DNA of 64,000 nt from Streptomyces sp. Alt3 (GTDB lineage: Bacteria > Actinomycetota > Actinomycetes > Streptomycetales > Streptomycetaceae), in contig NZ_CP120983.1 in the NCBI RefSeq assembly GCF_030719215.1, forward strand, positions 868,001-932,000, read 5' to 3'. Made by a program: the position numbers and the translations under genes. The notes beneath the pieces were generated by a model, which was not told the origin of the DNA, searched no databases, and saw only the letters and a list, made by a program, of their open reading frames with translations. Shown here in pieces: positions 54,798-63,800 of the stretch. Position 1 is the first letter of the stretch. Each line of letters opens with the position of its first letter.

Positions 54798-55751
54798 CTA
54801 CTGCACGCGGGTCTGCTGCGGGGTGTGAGTGCGCAGGGCTTCTGTGAACCACGTGAACACCGGTGCCAGGCTGGGCGAGGTGGGCCATCCGTTGGTGACG
54901 GCCAGCAGGTGCCAGTAGCGTTCCGCGCGGGGGTCGCCGGCGATATCCAGGCGTGTCAGCAGCCAGTGGCGCAAGTCAGCGTCGTCGGCGCGGCTGAAGG
55001 TTTGCGCGTAACGAGCGGTGAGGGTGTCGATGATGGGTGCGGCCTCGGCCGAGGCCGGAGCGATGCCGGCATCGAGCGCGCGGCCGACGTTGTCGCGGAC
55101 GGTTTCGGTGAGGTCGTGGTGCAAGCCGGTGACGTCGCCTTGGGCGCGCTCGGCTGCCTGGTACTCCGCCATGCGGCGGACGGAGGCGCGGAAGTCGGGG
55201 TCCTGGGTGAGTTCGGCGAGTTCCACCCAGGCATCGACCTGATGGGGTTCGGGGTCGTCCGGCAGTTCGGGCATGGCCGAGCGAATCATGTCGACGAAGT
55301 CGGCGTTGGCCTCGAACCCGCCGAAGGTGTCGTCGATGAAGTCGGTGATGAGGCGTCGTCGTTCGTCTTCGGAGAGCTTGGCAAACTTGTGCATGAGGTC
55401 CATTTCCTCGGGGGTGAAGTCCCGTTTGGCCACCGCTCGCAGCACCGCGCGCCGCAGTCGGAGAGTGCGGATCTGTACTTCCAGGGCGTCGGCGTGTGCG
55501 GCCGCGACCTCGGGCACCGAAACCTCGCGGTCCAGCACCTGCCGGATGACAGCAAGGTCGAGCCCCAGGTCACGCAGGGTGCGCACCAGATCCAGGCGCG
55601 CCAGTGCGCCGATGTCATAGAGACGGTAGCCAGCCGGGCTGCGGTCTGTCGGCGGCACGATTCCGGTGTCGGAGTAGAACCGAATGGTCTTGACAGTCAG
55701 CCCGGTCCGCCGGGCCAGGGCCCCAATCGTGAAGAGCGTGTCGCCGTCCAT
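54798..55751 (-). CDS. MerR-family regulator with long C-terminal domain
   Basis: A 317-residue regulator. The N-terminal MerR winged helix (FTIGALARRTGLTVKTIRFYSDTGIVPP) and dimer helix are followed by a large helical C-terminal domain of about 200 residues without Cys metal ligands, suggesting an organic ligand as in TipA/BltR-like members. An inverted repeat sits in its own upstream region. It has no obvious target gene beside it: its promoter abuts a broken GH43 gene, suggesting it was brought in or exposed by a rearrangement. Codon use appears more relaxed at third positions than in the neighbouring glycosidases. Confidence 0.87.
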   Translation of the reverse strand: MDGDTLFTIGALARRTGLTVKTIRFYSDTGIVPPTDRSPAGYRLYDIGALARLDLVRTLRDLGLDLAVIRQVLDREVSVPEVAAAHADALEVQIRTLRLRRAVLRAVAKRDFTPEEMDLMHKFAKLSEDERRRLITDFIDDTFGGFEANADFVDMIRSAMPELPDDPEPHQVDAWVELAELTQDPDFRASVRRMAEYQAAERAQGDVTGLHHDLTETVRDNVGRALDAGIAPASAEAAPIIDTLTARYAQTFSRADDADLRHWLLTRLDIAGDPRAERYWHLLAVTNGWPTSPSLAPVFTWFTEALRTHTPQQTRVQ

Positions 55752-55765
55752 GCCTGCACCTTCGT

Positions 55766-55784
55766 GTCTCCCCCTACGGGAGAC
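55766..55784. promoter_or_regulatory. MerR operator candidate
   Basis: GTCTCCC and GGGAGAC around CCTAC form a 19-bp inverted repeat 15 bases before the MerR start codon, next to TTGAGT (minus strand, 55788-55783) as possible -35. This is the usual position of a MerR autoregulatory site. Confidence 0.65.
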
Positions 55785-55851
55785 TCAAGCCCAGTCTTAC
55801 CGCTGGTGCTTACACCTCACTGGGTCGCCAATCCACAAGTCTTGACAATGA

Positions 55852-56751
55852 CTCGTCTTCATCGACGACGACGGTCAGGCGTACATGTACTACGGCGGGT
55901 GGGGCCACGCGAACGTCGTCGAGCTGAATCCGGACATGACCAGCCTCGGCACCTTCCCCGACGGGTCGACGTACAAGGAGATCACCCCGGAGAACTACAC
56001 CGAGGGCTCCTTCATGTTCAAGCGCGACGGCACCTATTACATGATGTGGTCCGAAGGCGGCTGGACCGGCCCGGACTACTCGGTCTCGTACGCGATGTCG
56101 GACTCCCCCACCGGCCCGTTCAGGAAGATCGACAGGGTGCTGGCCCAGGACCCGGCGGTCGCCCGGGGATCCGGGCACAACTCGATCCTCAACGTGCCGG
56201 GCACCGACATCTGGTACATCAGGACGACTGACGCGTCCTTCGCCTCCGGCGCCAACGGGGTACACGCCGGCACCCGGAAGCCGTCGCAGGCCGGTGCGCC
56301 GGGCGCTGCCGAGCCTGTCGCACGCTTCGACAACGCCTCCGTCCGCTCCAACGTGTTCACGTTCGAGTCGGCCGACGCGCCGAACCGGTTTATCCGCCAC
56401 GCGTGGAGCCGCGGCCGGGTGGATGCCGACGTCACGCCGTACGCCGACATGCGGTGGAAGGTGGTGCCCGGCCTGGCCGACCCGGCGGCCGTGTCACTGG
56501 AGTCGGTCAACTTCCCCGGAACGTTCCTCCGGCAGCGGGACGGGGAGGTGTGGATCGATCAGCGCACCGACGACGCGGGCTTCCGCGCGGACGCGACGTG
56601 GCGGCGCGTGCCGGGCCTGTCCGACCGGTCCCTGGTGTCCTTCGAGTTCTTCGGTTCACCCGGCCTCCACCTGAGGCACCGCGACGCTCTGCTGTACGTC
56701 GAGGAGGTCACCGCCGCCGACCGGCCGGAGGCGACTTTCCGAGCCTGGTGA
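55852..56751 (+). pseudogene. Truncated GH43 arabinofuranosidase with AbfB domain
   Basis: Homology to a family 43 enzyme begins abruptly at LVFIDDDGQAYMYYGGWG, preceded in frame by a TGA at 55849-55851. The first third of the propeller, with the signal peptide and the general-base Asp, is missing. The remaining propeller (EGSFMFKRDGTYYMMWSEGGW with the acid Glu, HNSILNVPGTDIWYI) breaks off early and runs into a C-terminal AbfB arabinose-binding domain (RFIRHAWSRGRVDADV; TFLRQRDGEVWID; LHLRHRDALLYVEE), so an internal deletion is also likely. The fragment reads through to a normal stop. It has no start or promoter of its own and is probably non-functional. Confidence 0.82.
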
Positions 56752-56766
56752 GCTGACGAGGAGGCA

Positions 56767-56786
56767 GGCCGGGCGGCGGCCCGGCC
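56767..56786. terminator. Hairpin after the GH43 remnant
   Basis: 8-bp stem GGCCGGGC/GCCCGGCC with a GGCG loop between the pseudogene and a convergent membrane-protein gene. Confidence 0.5.
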
Positions 56787-56809
56787 GGCCTCGACAGCGC
56801 CTCTTCCGG

Positions 56810-57502
56810 CTACGGAGCCGACTCGGCGGGGGCGGTCCCGGCGCTGGACCGGGACGCACGCCCGGGCAGCAGCCTGCGTACGGTCAGGAGCAGCCCGATG
56901 TCGAGGACGACTTCACCGGCGTTGCCGAGCACGGGCACCTGGACGGCCGCCCCGGATACAACGACCATCACGGCGGCGGTGACCGCCAGCCAGGCGAACC
57001 CGGTGGACCGCCACAGCACGATCCCGGCGGAGAGCACCACCAGCCCCGTGATGATGGCCGGCAGCGGCCCTGTCGGCGACGCCGCGTCGTTCACATAGCG
57101 GAGCGTGTCCGCCCAGCGCTCCGTACGCAGCGTCAGGCCGATGACGTCGTGGAGCACCCCTGCTGCCACCAGCAGAACGGTCAGGCCGGCGGCAGCGCCC
57201 CGCACCGCCCTACGCCTCGCCCAGCGCAGCCCCGCGTGTTCCGCCGCCGACAGCGACCAGAGCACGAGAAGGGGCGTCAGCAGCGCGTGCGCCACGAAGC
57301 GGGGGACGCTCAACGTCTCCAGCAGCGGCCCGGCCCCCACCGAACTCCCCACAGCTATCACGCCGTTGTCCCAGACCAGTGCGGAACACACCAGGGTCGG
57401 CACGACGGCCGACAGCCCTGGTGCCGCACGCCAGTAGCGCCCCGCGGACACCGCGAGGCACAACTGCGCGACCGCGAGCACGGCGAACACCGACGAGATC
57501 AC
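56810..57502 (-). CDS. Polytopic membrane protein of unknown function
   Basis: A 230-residue protein with about seven hydrophobic segments (for example VPTLVCSALVWDNGVIAVGS, RFVAHALLTPLLVLWSL, AGLTVLLVAAGVLHDVIGL, FAWLAVTAAVMVVVSGA) and a short polar C-terminal tail. Single polar residues within helices (the His of RFVAHALL and of GVLHDVIG) could be functional. No family was recognised. An AT-rich imperfect inverted repeat lies 36-54 bases upstream of its start. Confidence 0.65.
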   Translation of the reverse strand: MISSVFAVLAVAQLCLAVSAGRYWRAAPGLSAVVPTLVCSALVWDNGVIAVGSSVGAGPLLETLSVPRFVAHALLTPLLVLWSLSAAEHAGLRWARRRAVRGAAAGLTVLLVAAGVLHDVIGLTLRTERWADTLRYVNDAASPTGPLPAIITGLVVLSAGIVLWRSTGFAWLAVTAAVMVVVSGAAVQVPVLGNAGEVVLDIGLLLTVRRLLPGRASRSSAGTAPAESAP

Positions 57503-57682
57503 TCAGGACTCCCTCTTACGTCTCTTACCGCTGAATGTATTTCAATGATCAAGATACTTGGTGGGTGAGTAGTACCCGCAGGCAGGGTTGGCGAGCGACA
57601 TGCCCCCGCCGTCCCGCGTACTCGTCGGGCCGATCGACCGCTCGACGTCTCATCGCCCGCCAACGGGGGTACGAGGACAGGC
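57503..57682. promoter_or_regulatory. Divergent gap with AT-rich imperfect inverted repeat
   Basis: TATTTCAATGATCAAGATA at 57538-57556 is an imperfect inverted repeat (TATYTYRA half-sites) standing out in composition, of the kind bound by MarR/TetR regulators. No regulator gene adjoins it. Nothing else is seen in the gap. Confidence 0.4.
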
Positions 57683-57949
57683 ATGGCTCTCGTGAAGCGT
57701 GTTGCTCTTGCTCCCCGTGCACTGCGGCAGCTGCGGCGTGTCCGCTCGGTGTACCTGGCGGGCATGCTCCTGTCCGTCCTCGGCCTGCTCTCCTACGACG
57801 ATTCGGCGGCGGGCGGGCGGCAGACGGTGATCGCGGGTATCTTCCTGCTGGTGTTCGCCGCGCTGCTCACGCTGACGGCGGTGCAACTGTGGCGGCACGG
57901 GAGGACCGTGCACTGCAGCACGGCGAAGAGGCTCACCCGGATCGTCTGA
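57683..57949 (+). CDS. Small two-helix membrane protein
   Basis: An 88-residue protein with a basic N terminus (KRVALAPRALRQLRRVR), two helices (VYLAGMLLSVLGLL and TVIAGIFLLVFAALLTLTAVQLW) and a short basic tail. Function is unknown. It has GAGGAC as a modest ribosome site and a hairpin terminator after it. Confidence 0.6.
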   Translation: MALVKRVALAPRALRQLRRVRSVYLAGMLLSVLGLLSYDDSAAGGRQTVIAGIFLLVFAALLTLTAVQLWRHGRTVHCSTAKRLTRIV

Positions 57950-57991
57950 GAACACCTGCTCGACCGACCCCGGAATACGGACCGTTGCGCC

Positions 57992-58016
57992 GGGGTGGCC
58001 TCCCCACGGCCACCCC
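57992..58016 (+). terminator. Hairpin terminator
   Basis: 9-bp perfect stem GGGGTGGCC/GGCCACCCC with a 7-base loop, 42 bases after the small membrane-protein gene. Confidence 0.65.
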
Positions 58017-58045
58017 TGAGCCGACCATCGGTACGCTGCTCCACC

Positions 58046-58951
58046 ATGCGCATATCAGCACGCGAGTCAGCCGTCGGCGCCACCGCTCTGGCCACTCTTC
58101 TTCTGGCTTCGGTCACGGGCTGCTCAGCGGACTCCGACGACGGGGACAGCGGATCCGCACTGCTCTCCGCACTGGGAGCCCTGGCAGGCGACACCAGCAC
58201 GAAGCAGGTGAGCTTCCTCGACGCCGCCGAGGTACGTGAGCTGAGCAAGGACGACCCGAAGCGGTTCGCCTCCATCGCGCAGCCGAGCAGCGCCCTGCTG
58301 AATCCGTACCAGCCCGGACTGTTGGGACGGAACTTCGAGGAGGGCCAGATCGACTCCGCGGTCGACACCGACGACGCCGGCCACTGGAAGGGTTCGTTCG
58401 ACGCGTCGGCGATCACCGAGTCGCTGAAGTCGAGCGGTTACACACAGAACGACGAGGGTGACCAGGAGGTCTGGTCCCATCCCGAGGGGAAGGGCGTCTC
58501 GCTCAAGTTCTCGGAGGACGAGATCTCCTATTCGGCCCGGGACTCCGACCCCATGTCGGCCGTCACCCCGAAGGACGGTTCCTCCTTGGCGGACGACAAG
58601 GAGTTCCGTCGCGCGGCCGAGTGCCTGGGCGACGTCTACCGCGCGGACTTCAACCCGCTCAGCTCCCCCAACCCCGTGCGCCTGGCCGCTCTGGGCCAGC
58701 AGGCGGAGTCCGCGGCCAAGAACACCGAGGTGCTGTGCTTCGTGGTGAAGGACGAAGCGGCGGCCAAGAAGCTGGAGGCCGATCTTCGGGCGGCGGTCAG
58801 CGACGAGTCCCCGAAGTTCGACGGCACGAAGGTGACCGTCGAGAAGGGCGACCAGCCGGTGGTGCGGGCCGTCGTCCCGGACACCGCAGCCCAGCGGCCG
58901 GGCCGACTGATCCTCACCGACACGGAACTGTGGATGACCGCCGCGGGCTGA
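58046..58951 (+). CDS. Secreted lipoprotein of unknown function
   Basis: A 301-residue lipoprotein with lipobox ASVTGC and lipidated Cys26, a Ser/Asp-rich linker, then a soluble domain of two similar alpha/beta halves (each ending near a Cys: RAAECLGDVYR and VLCFVVKDEAAAKKLE). TACGCT at 58032-58037 ends eight bases before the ATG with no ribosome site, suggesting a near-leaderless transcript. No specific role is evident. Confidence 0.72.
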   Translation: MRISARESAVGATALATLLLASVTGCSADSDDGDSGSALLSALGALAGDTSTKQVSFLDAAEVRELSKDDPKRFASIAQPSSALLNPYQPGLLGRNFEEGQIDSAVDTDDAGHWKGSFDASAITESLKSSGYTQNDEGDQEVWSHPEGKGVSLKFSEDEISYSARDSDPMSAVTPKDGSSLADDKEFRRAAECLGDVYRADFNPLSSPNPVRLAALGQQAESAAKNTEVLCFVVKDEAAAKKLEADLRAAVSDESPKFDGTKVTVEKGDQPVVRAVVPDTAAQRPGRLILTDTELWMTAAG

Positions 58952-59131
58952 GTTCCATGGCCTTTCAGGCACCGGCGGGCAGCGCGCCCTCCTGGGCGGT
59001 CTCCGCGGACCCGGACCGACCGTTGCGGCCGTACGTCGCTGATGACCAGGACCCGCAGAGCGGAGAGGGTGATGGGTGGGACCCACCGCAACGCTGGTTC
59101 GGCGTCGCGGCGGCCCCTCTACGCACGTCGA

Positions 59132-59335
59132 TCAGCCGGCAACGACCCCTACGAACCCGGCCCAGGCCTCTGGCCCTATCGTCAGGACGGGGCCGTCGGC
59201 CTGCTTCGAGTCCCGGATGTGCACGTGGTCTGCTGCGGCCGCGAACTCGACACACTCGCCGCCGTTGCCGGTGCTGTAACTACTCTTGGACCACGCCAAA
59301 TCGAGGGTCGCCAGCCTGGTGTGGTGAATAGTCAT
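59132..59335 (-). CDS. DUF397 protein
   Basis: A 67-residue DUF397 protein with the hallmark DLAWSKSSYSTGNGGECVE and VHIRDSKQADGPVLTIGPEAWAGFV. In Streptomyces these small proteins are encoded with XRE regulators and act with them, as in the WhiJ/BldB-type systems affecting development. Its ATG overlaps the regulator stop (ATGA). Confidence 0.92.
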   Translation of the reverse strand: MTIHHTRLATLDLAWSKSSYSTGNGGECVEFAAAADHVHIRDSKQADGPVLTIGPEAWAGFVGVVAG

Positions 59336-60210
59336 TTCTCTCCCAGAAGCTTCTCGATGAACTCCGAGGACTCACGAGGAGTGAGAGCCTGTGACCGGAT
59401 GATGCCATAGCGGGCTTCGAGCTCGCGGACCGCTGCACGGCCCGTGTAGAGACGGCTGTCGCCCTGCACTTCGGCATAGGCGATGCGCTGCCCCTGCGCC
59501 GTGTCGATCAGCGTGAATGGTCCGCCGAGTGCCGCATGGTCCTCACGGTCGAGGGGCATCACCTGCACTTCGACGTTGCGCTTGTCACCAAGGCGCAGCA
59601 TGTGTTCCAGCTGGCCGTGCAGCGTTGTCCACCCACCGATCGGCCTGCGAAGTACAGCCTCATCCACAATGAAGCTCAACAGCGGGGCTGGGCGTCGATC
59701 GTAGATCTCCTGCCTGGCCAGTCGAGCAGACACTCCCTGCTCAATGACCTCGTCGTCGAGCAACGGCCGTTCCTGCTGGAATCCTGCCCGCGCATAGTCA
59801 GCCGTCTGCAACAGGCCTGGCACCGCATAAAGCCCGTACACACAGAGGGCTACCGCCTTCGCCTCCAGTCGCGCAGCATCCCGGAAGAACGCCGGGTACT
59901 GCGACCGGGCCAGCTCCTCCTTCAACGCCACGAGCAGCCCCCCGGCGTCCAGCACGCGGTCCGCCTTGTCGATGAACTCCGGCTGCGGAATCCGCCGCCC
60001 CTGCTCGAACGACGCGACGGACTGTGCCGCGTACCCCACCCGCTTGCCGAACTCCACCCGGTCCAGCCCCGCCCGCACCCGCAGCAGCTTCAACTGCCGG
60101 CCGAACGCGACCGCAACTCCGTTTTCCGCCTTGTCCTCCGGCTGGGTGCCCGACGGGGTCTCCCCGCCCTCCCCCGCTCCCACACCGGCATCCATCTCGT
60201 CCTGCGTCAT
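59332..60210 (-). CDS. XRE-family regulator with DUF5753 domain
   Basis: A 292-residue regulator. Residues about 40-95 form the helix-turn-helix (LKLLRVRAGLDRVEFGKRVGYAAQSVASFEQGRRIP) and residues 110-285 a DUF5753 domain (YGLYAVPGLLQTADYARA; FIVDEAVLRRPIGG; VQVMPLDREDHAALGGPFTLID). It pairs with the DUF397 protein downstream. ATG 60210 (MTQDEMDAG) was chosen; other in-frame starts nearby cannot be excluded because no strong ribosome site is visible. Confidence 0.9.
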   Translation of the reverse strand: MTQDEMDAGVGAGEGGETPSGTQPEDKAENGVAVAFGRQLKLLRVRAGLDRVEFGKRVGYAAQSVASFEQGRRIPQPEFIDKADRVLDAGGLLVALKEELARSQYPAFFRDAARLEAKAVALCVYGLYAVPGLLQTADYARAGFQQERPLLDDEVIEQGVSARLARQEIYDRRPAPLLSFIVDEAVLRRPIGGWTTLHGQLEHMLRLGDKRNVEVQVMPLDREDHAALGGPFTLIDTAQGQRIAYAEVQGDSRLYTGRAAVRELEARYGIIRSQALTPRESSEFIEKLLGEK

Positions 60211-60521
60211 CCGCCACCGCCTGTCCCCGTACGCACACGCACCACGTCCGTCGCGCCCAACCGTCACACAGCAGACAGCACTTCACAGCTCGACCAGCAG
60301 GACGACATCACCCACGTCTGCGGCCCCCGAACCACCGCGCCCGCCTTGCCAGGTCCCGCTCGGGCACCGTAATCACCTGCTCGCACGCCTGCACAGCGTT
60401 CGCGGGCAGGTCCCTCCAAAGAGTGGGTACGAGCGGGCCTACGCTCATCCATCCCCGCCACCCGTGGATCACATAGCCTCTGCGGTGGCGCACCGTGTCA
60501 ACCCGCGAGAGGACACTCTTC

Positions 60522-60821
60522 ATGGCCAAGACCACCCAGCTCCGCATCTACACCGTCCGCGACGGCCTGCTGGACGAGTGGGCGCAGCGGTGGAAGGCCG
60601 ACATCCTGCCGTTGCGTCTTGAGTTGGGGTTCGCGATCGGCGGCGCCTGGGTCGACCGGGAGCACAACCAGTTCGTCTGGCTGATCTCCTACGAGGGTCC
60701 GGAGACGTTCGCGGAGCGCAACGCGATGTACTGGGACTCACCGGCCCGCAGGTCGATGGATCTCGATCCGGACGACTATCTCGTCAGCACCGAGGAGCGG
60801 ACGGTGGAGGAGTGGTACTGA
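60522..60821 (+). CDS. NIPSNAP-family protein
   Basis: A 99-residue ferredoxin-like dimeric alpha/beta-barrel protein of the NIPSNAP family (QLRIYTVRDGLLDEWAQRWKADILPLR; FVWLISYEG; FAERNAMYWDSPARR). ATG 60522 begins the family domain directly; the in-frame start 27 bases earlier is less likely. Function in bacteria is unknown. Confidence 0.82.
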   Translation: MAKTTQLRIYTVRDGLLDEWAQRWKADILPLRLELGFAIGGAWVDREHNQFVWLISYEGPETFAERNAMYWDSPARRSMDLDPDDYLVSTEERTVEEWY

Positions 60822-60836
60822 GCCGACGCGCGCCGT

Positions 60837-63800
60837 CTACGCCCCCGCCAGGGGCAGCAGGTGCCGTCGCCGTTCGTCCTCGTCGAGGGTCCGGAACACA
60901 CGCCCCCGGGCATGGGCTTCCAGCCGGTCGTAGTCGGGGTCCGCGGACCAGATGCGGGCTGTGCCGTCGAAGGAGGCGGTGAGCAGCCGGGTGCCGTCCC
61001 GGGACCATGCGACCGACGAGACCTTGTCCTGGTGGACGCCTACGACGGCGACCTCCTCGAAGGTGTCGGCGCTCCAGACACGTACTGTCCGGTCGTCCGA
61101 GCCGCTGGCGATGAAGCGGCCGTCGGGTGACCAGGCCACGCAGCGGACGCGCCCCTCGTGGCCCTTGAGCACATCCGTGCGGCGGCCCGTGGTGACCTCC
61201 CACACCGCCACCGTCCAGTCGCCGGAGGCCGTGGCGATCCGTTGTTCGTCCGGGGACCATGCAACGTCGTCGACGTAGTTGTCGTGGCCTCGCAGGACGG
61301 TGAGCTGGCGGCTCTCCGCGACGTCCCAGAGGCGGCAGGTGCGGTCGTCCGATGCGCTGGCGATGAGTCGCCCGCCGGGCGCCCAGGCGATGCGTCCGAC
61401 CCAGTCCTGGTGGCCGGCCAGAGAAGTGAGCTCGGCGCCGGTGTCCGCGTCCCGTACGCGCACGATGCCGTCGTGTCCGCCGGTTGCGATGCGGCGGCCG
61501 TCGGGTGACCAGGTGCACGACTCGACGACCTCTCCCCGTTGCTCGACCAGCACGGCACCGGTGTCGTCCAGGATGCGGAAGAGACCGTCGTTCGTGCTGA
61601 GCGCGAACCTGCCGTCCTGGGTCAGCGGGGACCACGCCACGCTCCAGACCCGGTCGTCGAGCCTCAGCGGCTCCCCCTCAGGGCTTCCGTCGCTCGCGGA
61701 CCAGCGACGTACGGTCGCGTCGTCGCATGCGGTGGCGATCCGCTGCTCGTCGGCGGACCAGGAGGCCTGGTTCACCGGGCCGCGGTGCCCGTCGGCCGCG
61801 ACGACCTCCGCTCCTCGTGGCCGCAGGTCCCACACGATCGCCGAACCGTCGGTCGAGCTGGTGGCGAGCTGAGTGCCGGAGGGCGACCAGGTCACGCCCC
61901 AGACCGTGTCGCTGTGCCCCCGCAGCACGGCCAGGACCTTCGCGTCCTGGGCGCTGACGAGGCGCACGGTGTGGTCGGAGGACGCGGAAGCGAGGGCTTG
62001 GCTGTCCGGGGACCAGGCCAGGTTCCACACGTAGTCGGTGTGGCCGCGCACCAGCAGCCGTAGGGCACCGGTCCGGGCGTCCCAGATGCGGGCGGTGTGG
62101 TCACCGCTGCCCGTGGCGAGGGAGAGACCGTCCGGCGACCAGGCGATCCCTTCGACGAAGTCCGTATGGCCTTCCAGTACGACATCGGTGGCACCGGTGG
62201 CAAGGTCCCACACGCGGGCCGTCTGGTCATGTGAGGCCGAGGCGAGCCGGGTGCTGTCCGGCGACCATGTGACGCCCCAGACGTCGTCCCGGTGCCCTTC
62301 CAAAGCCTGCGCGAGGCTTCCCGTCCCGGCCTCCCACACGCGTACGACACGGTCCTTCGAACTGGCGGCGACGTACTGTCCGTCAGGTGACCAGGCCACC
62401 TGCCTCACGATGTCCGTGGCTCCGGTCAGCAGCCGGACGGACGCGCCCGAGGCGGCGTCCCAGATTCGCACGACACGTTCTCGCCCCGCTGTCGCGACGT
62501 GCGCGGAGTCCGGCGACCATGCGACCGACTCGACCATCGCCCCGTCGGACGGCAGGACGAGCAGCGACTGCCCGGACCGGGCTTCCAGAATGCGGGCACT
62601 GCCGTCACGTGATGCGGTGGCCAGCCGTCGGCCGTCCGGTGACCAGGCGATGTGCCTGACGGTGTCCGTGTGCGCATCCACACGCGTGCGGAGGTGGCTC
62701 GCCGCGAGCGCCGCCATGAGGCCGCGGCGGGCCGAGGGAGTCGGCGTGCATTCGCCGAGCGCGGCCAGGGACAGGAGCACTGCTCGCTCCGGGTGCGTCT
62801 CCGCGCTTCCGAGCGCGTACTGGCCGATGCTGTCCGACACGCGACGGAGGAAGGCCAGATCGCGCCGCTGTGAAGAATGCACCAGCACACGGACCGGCTC
62901 GGACGCGATGCCTGCCTGCTCCAGCGCGGCGAGCCTGCGCCGGGCCAGCGTGAGGCGCTCCCCGGTGAGGAGGTAGTCGTCACTGCGGCCGGAGCGTTCC
63001 CAGTCCTCGGCCCACCGCTCCAGCTCGGCGCGCTCGCGCAGTTGGTCCACGCGTGACTCGACCTCCTGGCGGAGCGGGGCCCACTGGCGGAACAGCGCCT
63101 CGTGCGTCACCTGTGCGTAGGGCTCCTCCTGACCGGGGGTGCCGTCGCCGGCCGCGTCGGACATCAACAGACGTGCGTCGATGAAGGCCTCCACGACGTG
63201 CCGTTCCCGGTCGGTGAGCTCGGACAGCGGGACGCGTTTCCGAGCCACCTCCTGACCTTGGACCGTCACGAACCGGAGGAGCACGCGCAGGACGAACGCG
63301 ATCCCGTCTGCATGGTCGAGCTCGGACACCGTGTGGTCGGCCTGCCGTGCGAGGGCGCCCGCCACGCCGCCCAATTCGCGGTACAGCTCCTCGGTGACGG
63401 TCCCGCCCGGGCCGGAGGCGAAGTAGAGCTCCTGGAGGAGGTAGGCGAGCAGCGGTAGAGCGTCGTCCGTGCCGGCGTCGTCGACGATGGCGTCTACGAC
63501 GCCCGGTGCGAAGGAGAGGCCCACCAGTGCGGCCGGGCTCTCCACGACTTGCGTGAACTGGCTCCTGCCGAGCGCGCCGACGGTGACGGGGTGTTGGCAG
63601 ATCTCGGCGTGGCCCCTAGTCAGGAGCCGAGCAAGGAAGTCCACCCGCAGGGTGGCGAGCACGCGGACGCCCGGGTCCTGCTCCACACACATGCGGAGCG
63701 CGTCGAGGAACTGAGCGCGTTCCCGATCACCGGCGAGGGTGACGACCTCTTCGAACTGGTCCACCACCAGCAGCACGCGTCGGAACCGGCCGCCGCGCAG

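Noticed and set aside
55849..55851. Sequencing error creating the TGA before the GH43 remnant
   Set aside because: Sequence further upstream in all frames lacks the expected propeller N terminus, so a real truncation explains it better than a single-base error.
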